64,000 nt of DNA from an uncultured Litoreibacter sp. (lineage in GTDB: Bacteria > Pseudomonadota > Alphaproteobacteria > Rhodobacterales > Rhodobacteraceae), in contig CANNGL010000002.1 of assembly GCA_947504205.1 (NCBI GenBank), forward strand, positions 840,001-904,000. Reading direction: 5' to 3'. Shown piece by piece: positions 42,613-52,850 of the stretch; positions within the stretch are counted from its first letter, which is position 1, and each line of letters begins with the position of its first letter. The notes under the pieces were generated by a model, which was not told the origin of the DNA, searched no databases, and saw nothing but the letters and a program-made list of their open reading frames with translations. The position numbers were made by a program, and so were the translations under genes.

Positions 42613-43146
42613 ATGAGCACTGATACGCACTGGGTTGATGTGGTAACTCGCGTTAGATCGCAAGATCGTGACGCTTTTGCTGAGCTTTTTCAACACTTTG
42701 CGCCAAGGGTTAAGGGTTTCCTGATCAAATCAGGAGCAGACGTCAATATGGCGGAGGAATGCGCACAGGATGTGATGGCAACCCTCTGGCACAAAGCGCA
42801 TATGTTTGATCCATCACGTGCAAGCGTGAGTACTTGGATTTTTACGATCGCGCGAAATAGACGGATCGATATGCTGAGAAAACAGCGGCGACCTGAACCT
42901 GACGAGTTGACATGGGGTCCAGAACCCGAGCCCGACGCGGCCGATGTGATGGAACTCCAACAGGAAAGCATGCGCCTGGCGAAAGCTATGTCGCAATTGC
43001 CGGAGAAACAACGAGAGCTAATCCAGAAGGCTTATTTTGGGGATTTGTCTCATAGCGAAATTGCTGAAGAGACTGGGCTGCCACTGGGTACGATCAAATC
43101 AAGGATACGTTTGGCGCTAGAACGACTGCGCCACGCAATGAAGTGA
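42613..43146 (+). CDS. rpoE: RpoE, group 4 (ECF) sigma factor of the singlet-oxygen response
   Basis: A 177-residue ECF sigma factor. Region 2 spans RSQDRDAFAELFQHFAPRVK to IARNRRIDMLRKQRR, and region 4 ends GLPLGTIKSRIRLALERLR with its helix-turn-helix. The ATG at 42613 follows GAGGAAC; the longer in-frame extension upstream overlaps the promoter and is rejected. It is held inactive by ChrR, encoded 7 nt downstream. The pair is the classic Rhodobacter arrangement. Confidence 0.93.
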   Translation: MSTDTHWVDVVTRVRSQDRDAFAELFQHFAPRVKGFLIKSGADVNMAEECAQDVMATLWHKAHMFDPSRASVSTWIFTIARNRRIDMLRKQRRPEPDELTWGPEPEPDAADVMELQQESMRLAKAMSQLPEKQRELIQKAYFGDLSHSEIAEETGLPLGTIKSRIRLALERLRHAMK

Positions 43147-43153
43147 AAAGGCT

Positions 43154-43795
43154 ATGAAAGAGATTAAACATCACCTCAGTGAAGCGCTGCTTATGGCGTA
43201 TTCAGCTGGAACCTTGCCCGAGGCGTTCAACCTGCTCGTGGCGACGCACATTTCAATGTGCGATGAATGCCGGGTTCGACTCGAAGCGTTCGATACAGTC
43301 GGCGGCGCGCTGTTAGACGATGCGGCTGACAATACCTCCAATGTTGATTTCAACGCGACACTTCGGTTGATCGAAGGAGGACCGAAAGACCCAATCCGTT
43401 TCGAACATGCCAAAGGTGTTCTTCCGTCGGTGCTTCAGGAATATGTGGGTGGTGACGTGGACAGCGTGAAATGGCGCTCTGTCGGGATGGGCGTACGTCA
43501 AGCAATTCTCAAAACTTCTAAAGAAGCCTCTGTCCGGCTGCTTCATATCCCAGCCGGATGTGCAGTGCCCGATCATGGTCACCGAGGCACCGAATTGACC
43601 CTTGTATTGCAGGGCGCTTTCCGGGACGAAGAAGATCGGTTTGATCGGGGCGATGTTGAGATCGCGACTGAGGATTTGGAACACACTCCAGTTGCTGAGC
43701 CGGGAGAAGATTGCATTTGTCTTGCAGCAACGGATGCCCCATTGCGTTTTCGGTCGTTGATCCCACGCATCGCTCAGCCATTCCTGCGCATTTGA
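43154..43795 (+). CDS. chrR: ChrR, zinc-binding anti-sigma factor with cupin domain
   Basis: The 213-residue protein has an N-terminal anti-sigma domain with His6, His32, Cys36 and Cys39 (ATHISMCDEC), matching the zinc site of ChrR, and a C-terminal cupin (IPAGCAVPDHGHRGTELTLV with EDLEHTP later) that senses or transmits the oxidant signal. ChrR binds RpoE in the cytoplasm and is degraded on singlet-oxygen stress. It is co-transcribed with rpoE, followed by a terminator. Confidence 0.93.
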   Translation: MKEIKHHLSEALLMAYSAGTLPEAFNLLVATHISMCDECRVRLEAFDTVGGALLDDAADNTSNVDFNATLRLIEGGPKDPIRFEHAKGVLPSVLQEYVGGDVDSVKWRSVGMGVRQAILKTSKEASVRLLHIPAGCAVPDHGHRGTELTLVLQGAFRDEEDRFDRGDVEIATEDLEHTPVAEPGEDCICLAATDAPLRFRSLIPRIAQPFLRI

Positions 43796-43817
43796 AGTGC
43801 AAATAAATTCCTCCAAC

Positions 43818-43845
43818 AAAACCCGCGCTTTGGTGCGGGTTTTTT
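43818..43845 (+). terminator. Terminator after chrR
   Basis: AACCCGC and GCGGGTT pair around an 8-nt loop, then a T run; 22 nt after the stop. Confidence 0.85.
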
Positions 43846-43974
43846 GACGATAAGGACCGAAAATCCTCGGTCAGCCCCTCAGATTTGCCCGAATCGTCCA
43901 ACTCCGCCACCCTGCAATTGCCAGTTACTATTTCTGATTTTAGCGTGACTGATCTGATTTAAGGGAGGATTTCG

Positions 43975-45768
43975 ATGGATATTGCGTCGCCACAAGGCCG
44001 TATTTCGACATGGCTTGCGAAATTTAATGATGCCCTGGAGAAACAGGATGCCGACGGCTTGGCAGGCTTGTTTGCCGAGACGTGTTATTGGCGCGACCTT
44101 ATTGCGCTGACGTGGAACATCAAAACCTTTGAGGGGCGTGACGCCATCTTGCAGATGGCACAATCACAGCTCGCCAAGATCAACCCGCGCAATTTCGAAA
44201 TAGATGGCGACGCGACCGAGGCGGATGGCGTGGTTGAAGCATGGCTCCGTTTTGAAACCGATACCGCGCGCGGTATCGGCCACCTGCGCATGGTTGGAGA
44301 TGAGGCACTTACTCTTTTCACGACAGCCCAAGAGCTCAAGGGACACGAAGAGGCCAAAGGTCCCAACCGCGATATGGGTGTACAACATGGGGCTGATCCA
44401 GATCGCAAAACCTGGGCGGAACGGCGTGCGGAAGAGCTCGAAACACTCGGTTACAAGAATCAGCCCTATGTCGTCATAGTGGGCGGTGGTCAGGGCGGCA
44501 TCGCCCTTGGTGCGCGTTTGCGACGGCTAAACGTCCCCACAATCATTATTGAAAAAAACGAGCGCCCCGGCGACAGCTGGCGCAAGCGCTACAAATCACT
44601 CTGCCTGCACGACCCGGTCTGGTATGATCACCTGCCCTATCTGCCCTTCCCAGATCATTGGCCAGTTTTTGCCCCAAAAGACAAACTTGGCGATTGGCTC
44701 GAAAGCTACACCAAGATCACGGAGCTGAATTATTGGACCAAGTCAGAATGTAAGTCCGCGACCTATGACGAGGCCAGCGGTGAATGGACCATAACTGTCG
44801 ATCGCGACGGGGAAGAAGTGGTCCTGAGACCCAAGCAATTGGTACTTGCTACTGGGATGTCCGGCGTGCCCAACATGCCTGACCTGCCCGGCATAGATAA
44901 GTTCAAGGGAGATCTCCACCACTCTTCGCAGCACCCCGGACCAGACGCTTATAAAGGCAAGAGAGCAGTGGTCATAGGTTCCAACAATTCCGCCCACGAT
45001 ATCTCCGCAGCGTTGTGGGAGGCGGGCGCCGATGTGACGATGGTGCAGCGATCGTCCACCCATATCTCTCGTTCCGAGACCTTGATGGATATCGCTTTGG
45101 GCGCCCTATACTCGGAAGAGGCGGTGGCCAATGGCATCACAACCGATAAGGCCGATCTGATCTTTGCCTCAATCCCCTACGCAATGCTGCCTGATATCCA
45201 GAGACCCGGTTGCGAGGAAATGAAAAAACGCGACGCCGATTTTTACAAACGGCTCGAAAAAGCCGGGTTCAAACTCGACTTCGGCGCGGATGAAACCGGC
45301 CTGTTCTTGAAATACCTTCGTCGCGGATCAGGCTATTACATCGATGTCGGTGCATCTGAACTTGTAGCCGATGGGAAAATCAAACTCGCCCACGGGCAGG
45401 TCACCGAAGTGAATGAAAGTGGCGTGACGCTGGATGATGGCACCCAACTTGACGCAGACGTGATCGTTTTTGCAACCGGCTATGGCTCTATGAACGGTTG
45501 GGCTGCACGACTAATCTCACAAGACGTCGCGGACAAGGTTGGCAAATGTTGGGGCCTTGGGTCCGAGACGCCCAAGGATCCGGGCCCTTGGGAGGGTGAA
45601 CTCAGAAACATGTGGAAGCCCACCCAGCAGAATGCGCTCTGGTTTCATGGGGGCAACTTGCACCAATCGCGTCACTACTCCCAGTTCCTTGCGCTCCAAC
45701 TCAAAGCCCGGGAAGCGGGACTCGAGACACCAGTCTACGGCCTGCAGGAGGTACACCACACTGGTTAG
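43975..45768 (+). CDS. Flavin monooxygenase-like protein with N-terminal SnoaL/NTF2-like domain
   Basis: A 597-residue fusion. Residues 1 to about 125 resemble an NTF2/SnoaL-like barrel (WLAKFNDALEKQDADGLAGLF); the rest is a two-dinucleotide flavin monooxygenase with VVIVGGGQGGIALGARLR for FAD and AVVIGSNNSAHDISAAL for NADPH, and FATGYGS near the end. A FKGDLHHSSQH segment approximates the fingerprint between the two sites. The substrate is unknown. AAGGGAGG precedes the ATG. It follows chrR but after a terminator, so it is probably transcribed separately. Confidence 0.85.
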   Translation: MDIASPQGRISTWLAKFNDALEKQDADGLAGLFAETCYWRDLIALTWNIKTFEGRDAILQMAQSQLAKINPRNFEIDGDATEADGVVEAWLRFETDTARGIGHLRMVGDEALTLFTTAQELKGHEEAKGPNRDMGVQHGADPDRKTWAERRAEELETLGYKNQPYVVIVGGGQGGIALGARLRRLNVPTIIIEKNERPGDSWRKRYKSLCLHDPVWYDHLPYLPFPDHWPVFAPKDKLGDWLESYTKITELNYWTKSECKSATYDEASGEWTITVDRDGEEVVLRPKQLVLATGMSGVPNMPDLPGIDKFKGDLHHSSQHPGPDAYKGKRAVVIGSNNSAHDISAALWEAGADVTMVQRSSTHISRSETLMDIALGALYSEEAVANGITTDKADLIFASIPYAMLPDIQRPGCEEMKKRDADFYKRLEKAGFKLDFGADETGLFLKYLRRGSGYYIDVGASELVADGKIKLAHGQVTEVNESGVTLDDGTQLDADVIVFATGYGSMNGWAARLISQDVADKVGKCWGLGSETPKDPGPWEGELRNMWKPTQQNALWFHGGNLHQSRHYSQFLALQLKAREAGLETPVYGLQEVHHTG

Positions 45769-45783
45769 TCATCTTTCAGGATT

Positions 45784-45840
45784 TCCCATGTTCTAAAATA
45801 TCCCGGTGGGGGTCTTGGGGGGAGGCTGGCCTCCCCCAAG
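45784..45840 (+). repeat. 3' hairpin element, copy B (after the monooxygenase gene)
   Basis: Fifteen nt after the monooxygenase stop comes TCCCATGTTCTAAAATATCC, then CGGTGGGGGTCTT and a long inverted repeat CTTGGGGGGAGGC-TG-GCCTCCCCCAAG with one bulged G. The leading 23 bases match copy A at 16246-16268 in 21 positions. Confidence 0.75.
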
Positions 45841-45882
45841 CTGGATCGCTCCTGCGCAGCAGGCGAAAGCCACTATCCCAAA

Positions 45883-47103
45883 CTAGTCCGGCTTTTTCAG
45901 CGGGATGACGGATGATTCGTCGGGTTCCAACTCTTCAAAATCGAAATTGTCGAGCCTGATCGCCCGTTTGCCCGCGCGCTCTGCCGCTGTAGTGATCCCG
46001 TCGATGTCCTTACGGGCTTGGTCGAAATGCGTATCAAGCTTGCCGACCCGCTCGACCACCAGTTCCACATCGCGGTGGAGCTGCTTCAGGGTCGTCCGAA
46101 TGGCACCGGCTTGCTCACGCATGCGTGCATCCTTCAGAATGGCCCGCATTGTGTTCAATGTCGCCATGCAAGTGGTTGGAGAGACGATCCAAACCCGGGC
46201 CGCAAATCCTTCGCGCACCACATCAGGTAGCTTCGAATGTAGCTCTGCGTAAACGGCTTCGGACGGTAGGAACATCAACGCCCCGTCTGCGGTCTCGCCC
46301 TCGATCAAATAACGCTCTGAGATTGCTTTGATATGGGTTCGGACCGCCTGTCGCATCATTTGCAAAGCACGTGCCTGCGCATCTTTCGTTTCCGCCGCAA
46401 CCAGTGCCTCATAGGCCTCCAGCGGAAACTTGGCATCAATCACAATTGGACCAGGTGGATTTGGCAGGTGGATCAGGCAGTCCGCCCGCCTCCCGTTCGA
46501 TAGTGTCGCTTGAAAGGAGTAGCTCTCCGAGGGGAGCGCTTTCGACACAATATCGTTGAGCTGAATTTCACCAAATGCCCCACGGGTCTGTTTGTTGGAC
46601 AAGATGTCTTGCAAAGATAACACATCGCCCGACAGCTTTTCGATATTCGTCTGCGCCTTATCAATAGTCGCTAGACGTTCCTGCAATTCCGTAAGAGACT
46701 TCGTCGTCTTCTCAGACGATCCATGCAGGACATCGTTCATCTTCTCCTGCAAATCCGATATCGATCGCGCTGATTTCATCGCGCTGTCATGAAGCCGTTC
46801 GGACATCTGTCGCTGCACTTCTGCCAACCGCACCTCCATCGTCTGCAGTTGCATCTGCTGGCTTTTAGAGACGCTCTCCAGCCCACCGCTCAATTGCGCC
46901 TGCCCGGTCCCAAGCGATTGTACCGTCTGGTTAAGTACGCCCATTTGATGGACCATCGGGCCCGCCATCTTTGCAGATTTTCCCGCTGCCCGCAGCGCCA
47001 AAATCAACAGCATGACAATGAGCAAGGCAATCGCCAGGCCCACGAGCCCGGCGATCACCAAAGGATCGTTCAAATCAATCTGAATGTCGCCAATCTGGAT
47101 CAT
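45883..47103 (-). CDS. rmuC: DNA recombination protein RmuC
   Basis: A 406-residue protein: an N-terminal membrane helix (about 13-37), a long coiled coil ([20 protein letters not shown]) and the RmuC nuclease-like domain with [33 protein letters not shown] and [12 protein letters not shown]. It limits certain rearrangements in DNA. The ATG overlaps the mutL stop by 4 nt (ATGA), so the two form an operon. It is convergent with the monooxygenase gene. Confidence 0.93.
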   Translation of the reverse strand: MIQIGDIQIDLNDPLVIAGLVGLAIALLIVMLLILALRAAGKSAKMAGPMVHQMGVLNQTVQSLGTGQAQLSGGLESVSKSQQMQLQTMEVRLAEVQRQMSERLHDSAMKSARSISDLQEKMNDVLHGSSEKTTKSLTELQERLATIDKAQTNIEKLSGDVLSLQDILSNKQTRGAFGEIQLNDIVSKALPSESYSFQATLSNGRRADCLIHLPNPPGPIVIDAKFPLEAYEALVAAETKDAQARALQMMRQAVRTHIKAISERYLIEGETADGALMFLPSEAVYAELHSKLPDVVREGFAARVWIVSPTTCMATLNTMRAILKDARMREQAGAIRTTLKQLHRDVELVVERVGKLDTHFDQARKDIDGITTAAERAGKRAIRLDNFDFEELEPDESSVIPLKKPD

Positions 47104-48941
47104 GTACGTCCGAAAAGCCGCTCGATATCAGCTAGTTTCAACTCAACATATGTGGGGCGCCCGTGATTACATTGGCCGGAATGGGGCGTCGCCTCCATCT
47201 CTCTCAGAAGCGCGTTCATCTCTTCGGATCGCATCCAACGCCCAGATCGAATTGATCCATGACACGCGACACGCGATAGCACGGCTTCGATCCGATCGAC
47301 CAATGTCTGTGATTGCCCCAGATCGTCCAATTCATCCAGGATATCCCGCAGCATCGCTTCGGCATTTATCTCTCCAAGGATCGCAGGTGTTTCCCGCACC
47401 GCAATAGCACCTGCTCCAAAGGGTTCGATGCCCAAACCGAAGCGCGCCAACACCTCCGCTTCGGACAAGAGCCGCTCGGCGTCACCTTCGCTCAGGTCAA
47501 CAATCTCCGGTATCAATAAGGCCTGCGCAGCCACGCCACTTTCAGCCATCTGACGTTTGAGTTTTTCGTAAACCAGCCGTTCATGGGCGGCGTGTTGATC
47601 CACGATGACCATGCCATCCGAAGTTTGGGCGATAATGTAATTCTCATGTACTTGAGCGCGCGCCGCCCCTAACGGGGTATCCTGATGCTGAACTTCGTCG
47701 GCTACGTCGACCCGGGCGGATGGCGTTTGCTCAAATCCACTCTGTGCTTCAGCAAATCCCATTGGTGCTTGAGCTGTGGCAACAGGCTGGCCTGATCCAA
47801 GCGAAGGTCGATCCATTTGGTAGACCCGCGGCTCGACTGGCTCGGAGCGAAACGCGCCCAATGTTGCGCCAGCAACAGTGGTCGAGGCTCTGTGTCCGGC
47901 TTCCGCCAACGCGTGTTTCAAGGCAGAGACGATAAGCCCGCGTGCAACGCCGGGTTGACGAAAGCGAACCTCGGCCTTTGCCGGATGCACATTCACGTCC
48001 ACCTCCGCAGGATCGCATTCAAGAAAGAGTGCGCAGGCGGGATGCCGGTCGCGGCTCAGGAAATCCGAATAGGCGCCTCGTAGGGCCCCGATTAGCAGCT
48101 TGTCACGAACTGGGCGGCCGTTAACGAATAGGAATTGTGCAACTGCCGAACCACGCGAATATGTGGGCAATGCAGCGTATCCGGTCAAGGAAATGCCTTC
48201 TCTCTCAGCGTCGATTGCGACGGCATTTTCCACGAATTCAGCGCCAAGAATCTGACGCAGACGCCCAGCCAACACATCAAACAAATTGCCGCTTTGCGGG
48301 TCGGTGCGGAACGTGACACGTCCCTCATCAGACTTTGAGTAATCGCGAACGGTGAATCCGACATAAGGCTCGGCCATAGCGAGACGTTTGATCACGTCAT
48401 TGATGGCTTGGGTCTCCGCACGATCAGAGCGCAAGAACTTCAGTCGCGCGGGTGTCGCGTGAAACAAGTCGGACAACTCAACCACCGTACCCCGCGACAA
48501 TGCTGCGGGCTTCGTTGGCCCTACAACGCCACCATCCACACGAATTTCGGCGGCCTCATCCCACGGAGAACGACTGACAATCATCATGCGTCCAACCGCC
48601 CCCATTGAAGGCAATGCCTCGCCCCGAAACCCGAAGGTATGGATGTTCAGCAGATCAGATCCATCAATTTTTGATGTTGCGTGCCGTGATAGCGCCAGTG
48701 TCAAATCACTGGACGGGATGCCATGCCCATCGTCTCTGACACGGATGAGTGTCTTGCCACCGTCTTTAAGCTCTATCTCGATCCGGGTTGCGCCCGCATC
48801 AAGCGCGTTTTCGACCAGTTCCTTGACCGCCGAGGCAGGGCGCTCGACAACCTCGCCTGCCGCAATGCGATTGACAGCGGTCTCATCAAGCTGCCGAATT
48901 TGAGGTAAATCGGCGCTTATGTTGGGGTGAGAAGCATTCAT
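47100..48941 (-). CDS. mutL: DNA mismatch repair protein MutL, endonuclease type
   Basis: A 613-residue protein with the GHKL ATPase motifs ([34 protein letters not shown]), a proline/glutamine-rich linker (about 340-420), and a C-terminal dimerisation domain. That domain has [12 protein letters not shown], which fits the endonuclease motif DQHA(X)2E(X)4E, plus ACHGSIRSG and [11 protein letters not shown]. It should therefore nick DNA itself, as expected in an organism without MutH. Length is normal. It is the first gene of mutL-rmuC. Confidence 0.95.
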   Translation of the reverse strand: MNASHPNISADLPQIRQLDETAVNRIAAGEVVERPASAVKELVENALDAGATRIEIELKDGGKTLIRVRDDGHGIPSSDLTLALSRHATSKIDGSDLLNIHTFGFRGEALPSMGAVGRMMIVSRSPWDEAAEIRVDGGVVGPTKPAALSRGTVVELSDLFHATPARLKFLRSDRAETQAINDVIKRLAMAEPYVGFTVRDYSKSDEGRVTFRTDPQSGNLFDVLAGRLRQILGAEFVENAVAIDAEREGISLTGYAALPTYSRGSAVAQFLFVNGRPVRDKLLIGALRGAYSDFLSRDRHPACALFLECDPAEVDVNVHPAKAEVRFRQPGVARGLIVSALKHALAEAGHRASTTVAGATLGAFRSEPVEPRVYQMDRPSLGSGQPVATAQAPMGFAEAQSGFEQTPSARVDVADEVQHQDTPLGAARAQVHENYIIAQTSDGMVIVDQHAAHERLVYEKLKRQMAESGVAAQALLIPEIVDLSEGDAERLLSEAEVLARFGLGIEPFGAGAIAVRETPAILGEINAEAMLRDILDELDDLGQSQTLVDRIEAVLSRVACHGSIRSGRWMRSEEMNALLREMEATPHSGQCNHGRPTYVELKLADIERLFGRT

Positions 48942-49007
48942 ACCCCAAGGGGTAGCATGTCCGGTCGCGATTCGAAACGAAAGACTCGGCGATAGTCCAC
49001 AGCGGGA

Positions 49008-50321
49008 TCAATTGGTTGTTTCAAGCCCCTCTGGTTGGCCCACGACGACGAAATGAAGATCGTCTGGACGCAAAATCCGAGCTGCGACACGCTTGATGTC
49101 CTCGATCGTGACCGCGTTCACGTTGTCATTTCGGGATGCGATGTAGGAAATGGGTAGATCTTGGAATTGCATACCTGCGAGAATGTTAGCAATTGGACCA
49201 TTGCCGTCAAATCGCAATGGATAAGCTCCCGTCAGATACGTTTTGGCCCGGTCCAGCTCCTCTTTGGTTACACCATTTTCGGCGAGCTGGCGCCACTCAT
49301 CCGTGATGACCTCAATAGCTTGCCCGATGCGATCATTCGAGGACGCAACCTGGCCCAGATATAGTTCCGCATGTTCATAAGGCAGCAGATAGGAGCCAAC
49401 CCCATAGGTCAGCCCACGCTTTTCGCGAACCTCATCCATCAATCGAGATCCGAAGCCCCCACCCCCAAGAATTTCGTTCAGGATGTAAGCTGCGAAGAAA
49501 TCTGGGTCATCTCGTGTGATCCCCTGATGACCAAATACGGCCACAGATTGCGGCGTCTCGAATGGGATAACCGTCACGCCGCCCGCCATGTCATAGTCCA
49601 CCCGATCAGGCATCTCAGCTCCTGCGGCAGGCAATTCACCTAACAGCTCATCCAGCAGAACACCAAGTTCTTCCGCGGAGATGTCGCCCACAGCACCGAT
49701 TACTATGCGATCACGAGACATCGCGTCCGCCATAGCTTGGCGCACATCATCTGCGGTCAAATCGGCAACCGTCTCCGAAGTACCTTCGATCGGGCTTGCG
49801 TAGGGGTGAGTTCCAAACGCCGCACTATCGAAATTCAACCGAGCCAGCTTGTTGGGATCTTTTGCGTCCGAAGCAATGATGGAGAGCACCTGCCCACGCA
49901 CACGTTCAAGAGCGACCTCATCAAAAGTTGGCTCCGTCAAAGCCAATTTCAGCAGCGCGATCGCTTCATCTCGGTTTTCGGTTAGAAACTCTGCGGATAC
50001 GGAAACGCTATCATCAGACACATTAAAGCCAAACTGAACCGCGAGTTCCTCTGCCGCGGCGGCAAATTGTGTTGAGTTCAAATCGCCCGCGCCCTCTTCA
50101 AGCAAGCCCACCATCAGATGCATCGCACCCCTTTTGCCGGGACGATCCAAAGAAGCACCGCCCTTAAAGCGGATCTCGAGTGCTGTGAATGGAATGGACC
50201 TTTCCTCAACAAGCCATGCCTTCAAACCGCCGGGTGAGGTGACTTCCTGTATTTCAACCGCAGCCCGAGCGGGAAGCGTTGCAAGTAAAGTAATGATAAG
50301 GATCGACAGAAAGCGGATCAT
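49008..50321 (-). CDS. M16 peptidase-like protein without the zinc motif
   Basis: The 437-residue exported protein (signal peptide near FLSILIITLLATLPARA) has an M16 fold but the HxxEH site is replaced by MHLMVGLLEEGAG, so it should be the non-catalytic partner. The substrate-binding pair expected in the C half lies in the region around GLTYGVGSY. It is translated 4 nt overlapping with the catalytic M16 gene upstream and probably forms a heterodimer with it in the periplasm. Confidence 0.88.
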   Translation of the reverse strand: MIRFLSILIITLLATLPARAAVEIQEVTSPGGLKAWLVEERSIPFTALEIRFKGGASLDRPGKRGAMHLMVGLLEEGAGDLNSTQFAAAAEELAVQFGFNVSDDSVSVSAEFLTENRDEAIALLKLALTEPTFDEVALERVRGQVLSIIASDAKDPNKLARLNFDSAAFGTHPYASPIEGTSETVADLTADDVRQAMADAMSRDRIVIGAVGDISAEELGVLLDELLGELPAAGAEMPDRVDYDMAGGVTVIPFETPQSVAVFGHQGITRDDPDFFAAYILNEILGGGGFGSRLMDEVREKRGLTYGVGSYLLPYEHAELYLGQVASSNDRIGQAIEVITDEWRQLAENGVTKEELDRAKTYLTGAYPLRFDGNGPIANILAGMQFQDLPISYIASRNDNVNAVTIEDIKRVAARILRPDDLHFVVVGQPEGLETTN

Positions 50322-51661
50322 TGTGACACCTCAGAACTTGGCGTGGGTTTCTGGAAAAAGCCCGTGACGGCGTTCTTACGGTCAAACACCATGCGTGCCG
50401 CGTCCATAATATCTTCTTCCGTGACGGCCTTGAGAAGGCCCGGCCAAGCCTGAACATCTTCAACTTCAAGACCAGACGTTAGTGCTGATCCATACTGGCG
50501 TGCAGTACTTGCTACGTCATCTTGGGCATATATCAGGGAAGCCCGAATTTGTGTTTTCACCCGTTCAAGCTGATCAGAGTCTACGCCAGTTTCCAAAAAC
50601 TTCGCGATTTCGGCATCAAGTTCGGCTTCAGCATCCTCCAATGACAAACCCGGCGTCGGTACGATGATTACGCCAAAAGTCGTATCGTCATAATTGACGC
50701 CGTTGTAGAAAGCGCCTGCATAGACTGCGCGATTGGTCTCGACCTGAAGCGCACGGCCAAACACGGATGTCGCAGAGCTCCCCCCTAGAATCTCCGCCAG
50801 CATTGTAAGGGCTGCTGCGTCGGTCTGATCGCCGCTATCGCGTTCTGGCGCGAGATAGGTCCTGATTACATATGGTTGGGCGACCCGCGCATCCTCATAC
50901 ACCAACCGGCGCTCTGCAAGCTGCGGTGGCTCTTGTGGTCTGATCCGCTCCTCCAAACCTAAGGTTGGATGAAGAGGACCATAGTGCCGCTTGGCCATTT
51001 CCTTGACCTCGTCCGGGTCCACGTCGCCCGCCACGACAAGAATAGCGTTGTTTGGCGCATAGTATTTCCGGTAGAAGCCCAAGGCATCTTCCATATCGAG
51101 TTGTTCCATCTCGTGGCGCCAGCCAATGATCGGGATCTGGTAAGGATGGCTGAGATATTGCGCAGCCCGACGTTGTTCGCTGAACAACGCGCCCGGATCG
51201 CTGTCTGTTCGCTGATTGCGCTCCTCCAGAATGACATCGCGCTCCGTCACGATATCCTCCTCCGTCAACTTGATGTTACGCATCCGGTCAGCTTCCATCT
51301 GCATCATCAATTCAAGTCGGTCGGCCGCGACGCGCTGGAAATAACCGGTGTAATCCCACGATGTGAAAGCGTTGTCAGAGCCACCATTCGCTTCCACGAT
51401 CTCGGAAAATTCGCCTGCTTCTAGGGTTTCAGTCGCCTTGAAAAGCAAATGCTCCAGGAAATGAGCAATACCCGATTGTCCCGGTGGTTCGTCAGCAGCT
51501 CCGGCCCGATACCAAAGCATGTGAACGACTACCGGAGCGCGATGATCTTCGATCACGATCGCTTCCAAGCCATTATCCAACTCGAATGTCGTTACATTTT
51601 CATTGGCCAGCGCCGGCGCAGCAAAAAAAGCCGACAACAAAACAGCAATCACACGGGACAT
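50318..51661 (-). CDS. M16 family zinc metallopeptidase, catalytic
   Basis: The 447-residue exported protein has a signal peptide (VIAVLLSAFFAAPALA) and the inverted zinc motif HFLEH (SGIAHFLEHLLFKAT), with the distal glutamate in the usual position about 75 residues on. It is paired with the inactive M16 gene downstream (4-nt overlap), as with mitochondrial-processing-like peptidases of alphaproteobacteria. Probable periplasmic peptide degradation. Confidence 0.92.
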   Translation of the reverse strand: MSRVIAVLLSAFFAAPALANENVTTFELDNGLEAIVIEDHRAPVVVHMLWYRAGAADEPPGQSGIAHFLEHLLFKATETLEAGEFSEIVEANGGSDNAFTSWDYTGYFQRVAADRLELMMQMEADRMRNIKLTEEDIVTERDVILEERNQRTDSDPGALFSEQRRAAQYLSHPYQIPIIGWRHEMEQLDMEDALGFYRKYYAPNNAILVVAGDVDPDEVKEMAKRHYGPLHPTLGLEERIRPQEPPQLAERRLVYEDARVAQPYVIRTYLAPERDSGDQTDAAALTMLAEILGGSSATSVFGRALQVETNRAVYAGAFYNGVNYDDTTFGVIIVPTPGLSLEDAEAELDAEIAKFLETGVDSDQLERVKTQIRASLIYAQDDVASTARQYGSALTSGLEVEDVQAWPGLLKAVTEEDIMDAARMVFDRKNAVTGFFQKPTPSSEVSQ

Positions 51662-51788
51662 GGTAATACCTCAATCAAGGATAGCTCCTTGCAAGATGAA
51701 CCGATTTGTCCGGATTGCAACATTGTCCAACGGCTTTGTGAGCCATTGTTTGAAATCAAATGGGCTTCGGGGAAGACAATGCGGCTTG

Positions 51789-52313
51789 CTAGTCGTCCAG
51801 CGCGACGCTTTCGGGTGGTGCAGATACAGTTCGGATGCCCGCGCGACGCAGACGTTCCAGCTCACGATATTTATCCAGTGACTGCTTGGAATAGGCTTTG
51901 TAGTAGACGTTCACGTTGAAAATGCGTTCCAGAAGCCGACCGTCGTTCTTGCGGCGAAACTCCAAATCTTCGGCAGCAAGACTTTCGCGAATTCCGCGTG
52001 TCACCCCGTAGCGTGATGCATAGTTCACCAAGCCACCGTCGCGACTTGCCGCATTTGGGTTTCCGCCCAAGGCCACCGTCGCCTCCGCAATCGGGTTGAT
52101 ATCGGTTCGGTTACTGCCGCCAGGGGTCGGTGCCGGCAGGCTTGTCCGATCAAGGTCAGCCGGGATTTCCAATGGCTTGTTAGGAAGAATTGCAAATTCG
52201 TCCGGTCCCTCAGTGTTAGACTTGACGTTCAGCAATGAAGGCTCGCGATTGCGATTACATGCGGTCAGCGCCACCGCTGCGATCAACGTTGTAAGGAGAA
52301 CTGCTTTGCGCAT
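51789..52313 (-). CDS. DUF3035 lipoprotein
   Basis: A 174-residue protein with a lipoprotein signal: MRKAVLLTTLIAAVALTAC, the cysteine being the first residue of the mature chain. The rest is acidic and mainly disordered, with EFAILPNKPLEIPADL and YASRYGVTRGIRE. It matches DUF3035, of unknown function, common in Rhodobacterales next to lspA. It is 59 nt after lspA on the same strand, so it may share its transcript. Confidence 0.82.
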   Translation of the reverse strand: MRKAVLLTTLIAAVALTACNRNREPSLLNVKSNTEGPDEFAILPNKPLEIPADLDRTSLPAPTPGGSNRTDINPIAEATVALGGNPNAASRDGGLVNYASRYGVTRGIRESLAAEDLEFRRKNDGRLLERIFNVNVYYKAYSKQSLDKYRELERLRRAGIRTVSAPPESVALDD

Positions 52314-52372
52314 CGGCCCTATCCCTTGCCTGTTCCGCCCGTTTTAACGCATCTGATCCGGGTCGTCACGGG

Positions 52373-52846
52373 TCAATTCTCGTCCAGTCTACGGTCGTCA
52401 AATGCAATTAGCGCAAAGGCCCCCGCAAAGATGAATATATCGGCCAGATTGAAGGTGTAGGGGTTCTGCCAGCCGCAGCAGGACATGTTTAAAAAGTCCG
52501 CCACAGCCCCATAAACAACTCGGTCCAACGCATTGGCTAGAGCACCGCCCACGATCAAGCCAGCGCCCATCAGCGTAATCGTACGCGACAACGTGCGCTT
52601 GGCCCACCAGATCAGAAAACCGGATACAATAATTGCAATAAAAATCAGGATGAAACGCGCAAACTCAGGAGAATCGGAAAAAAGCCCGAAATTGATCCCG
52701 GTATTCCAGCCCATACGAAAGTTCAAAACAGGCGGCAAGACATCTATAGCAAGCACCTCTTTGAGATTCAGAATATGCACGATCCAGTATTTTGAGACTT
52801 GATCGATTAAAAAGGCCGCGACAGCTGTGATTGATAACAGTTTCAT
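52373..52846 (-). CDS. lspA: Lipoprotein signal peptidase (signal peptidase II)
   Basis: A 157-residue, four-helix membrane protein with the catalytic aspartates in [16 protein letters not shown] and [13 protein letters not shown], plus [15 protein letters not shown]. It cleaves prolipoproteins in the inner membrane. Its start is 4 nt after the purH stop. Confidence 0.94.
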   Translation of the reverse strand: MKLLSITAVAAFLIDQVSKYWIVHILNLKEVLAIDVLPPVLNFRMGWNTGINFGLFSDSPEFARFILIFIAIIVSGFLIWWAKRTLSRTITLMGAGLIVGGALANALDRVVYGAVADFLNMSCCGWQNPYTFNLADIFIFAGAFALIAFDDRRLDEN

Positions 52847-52850
52847 ATCG

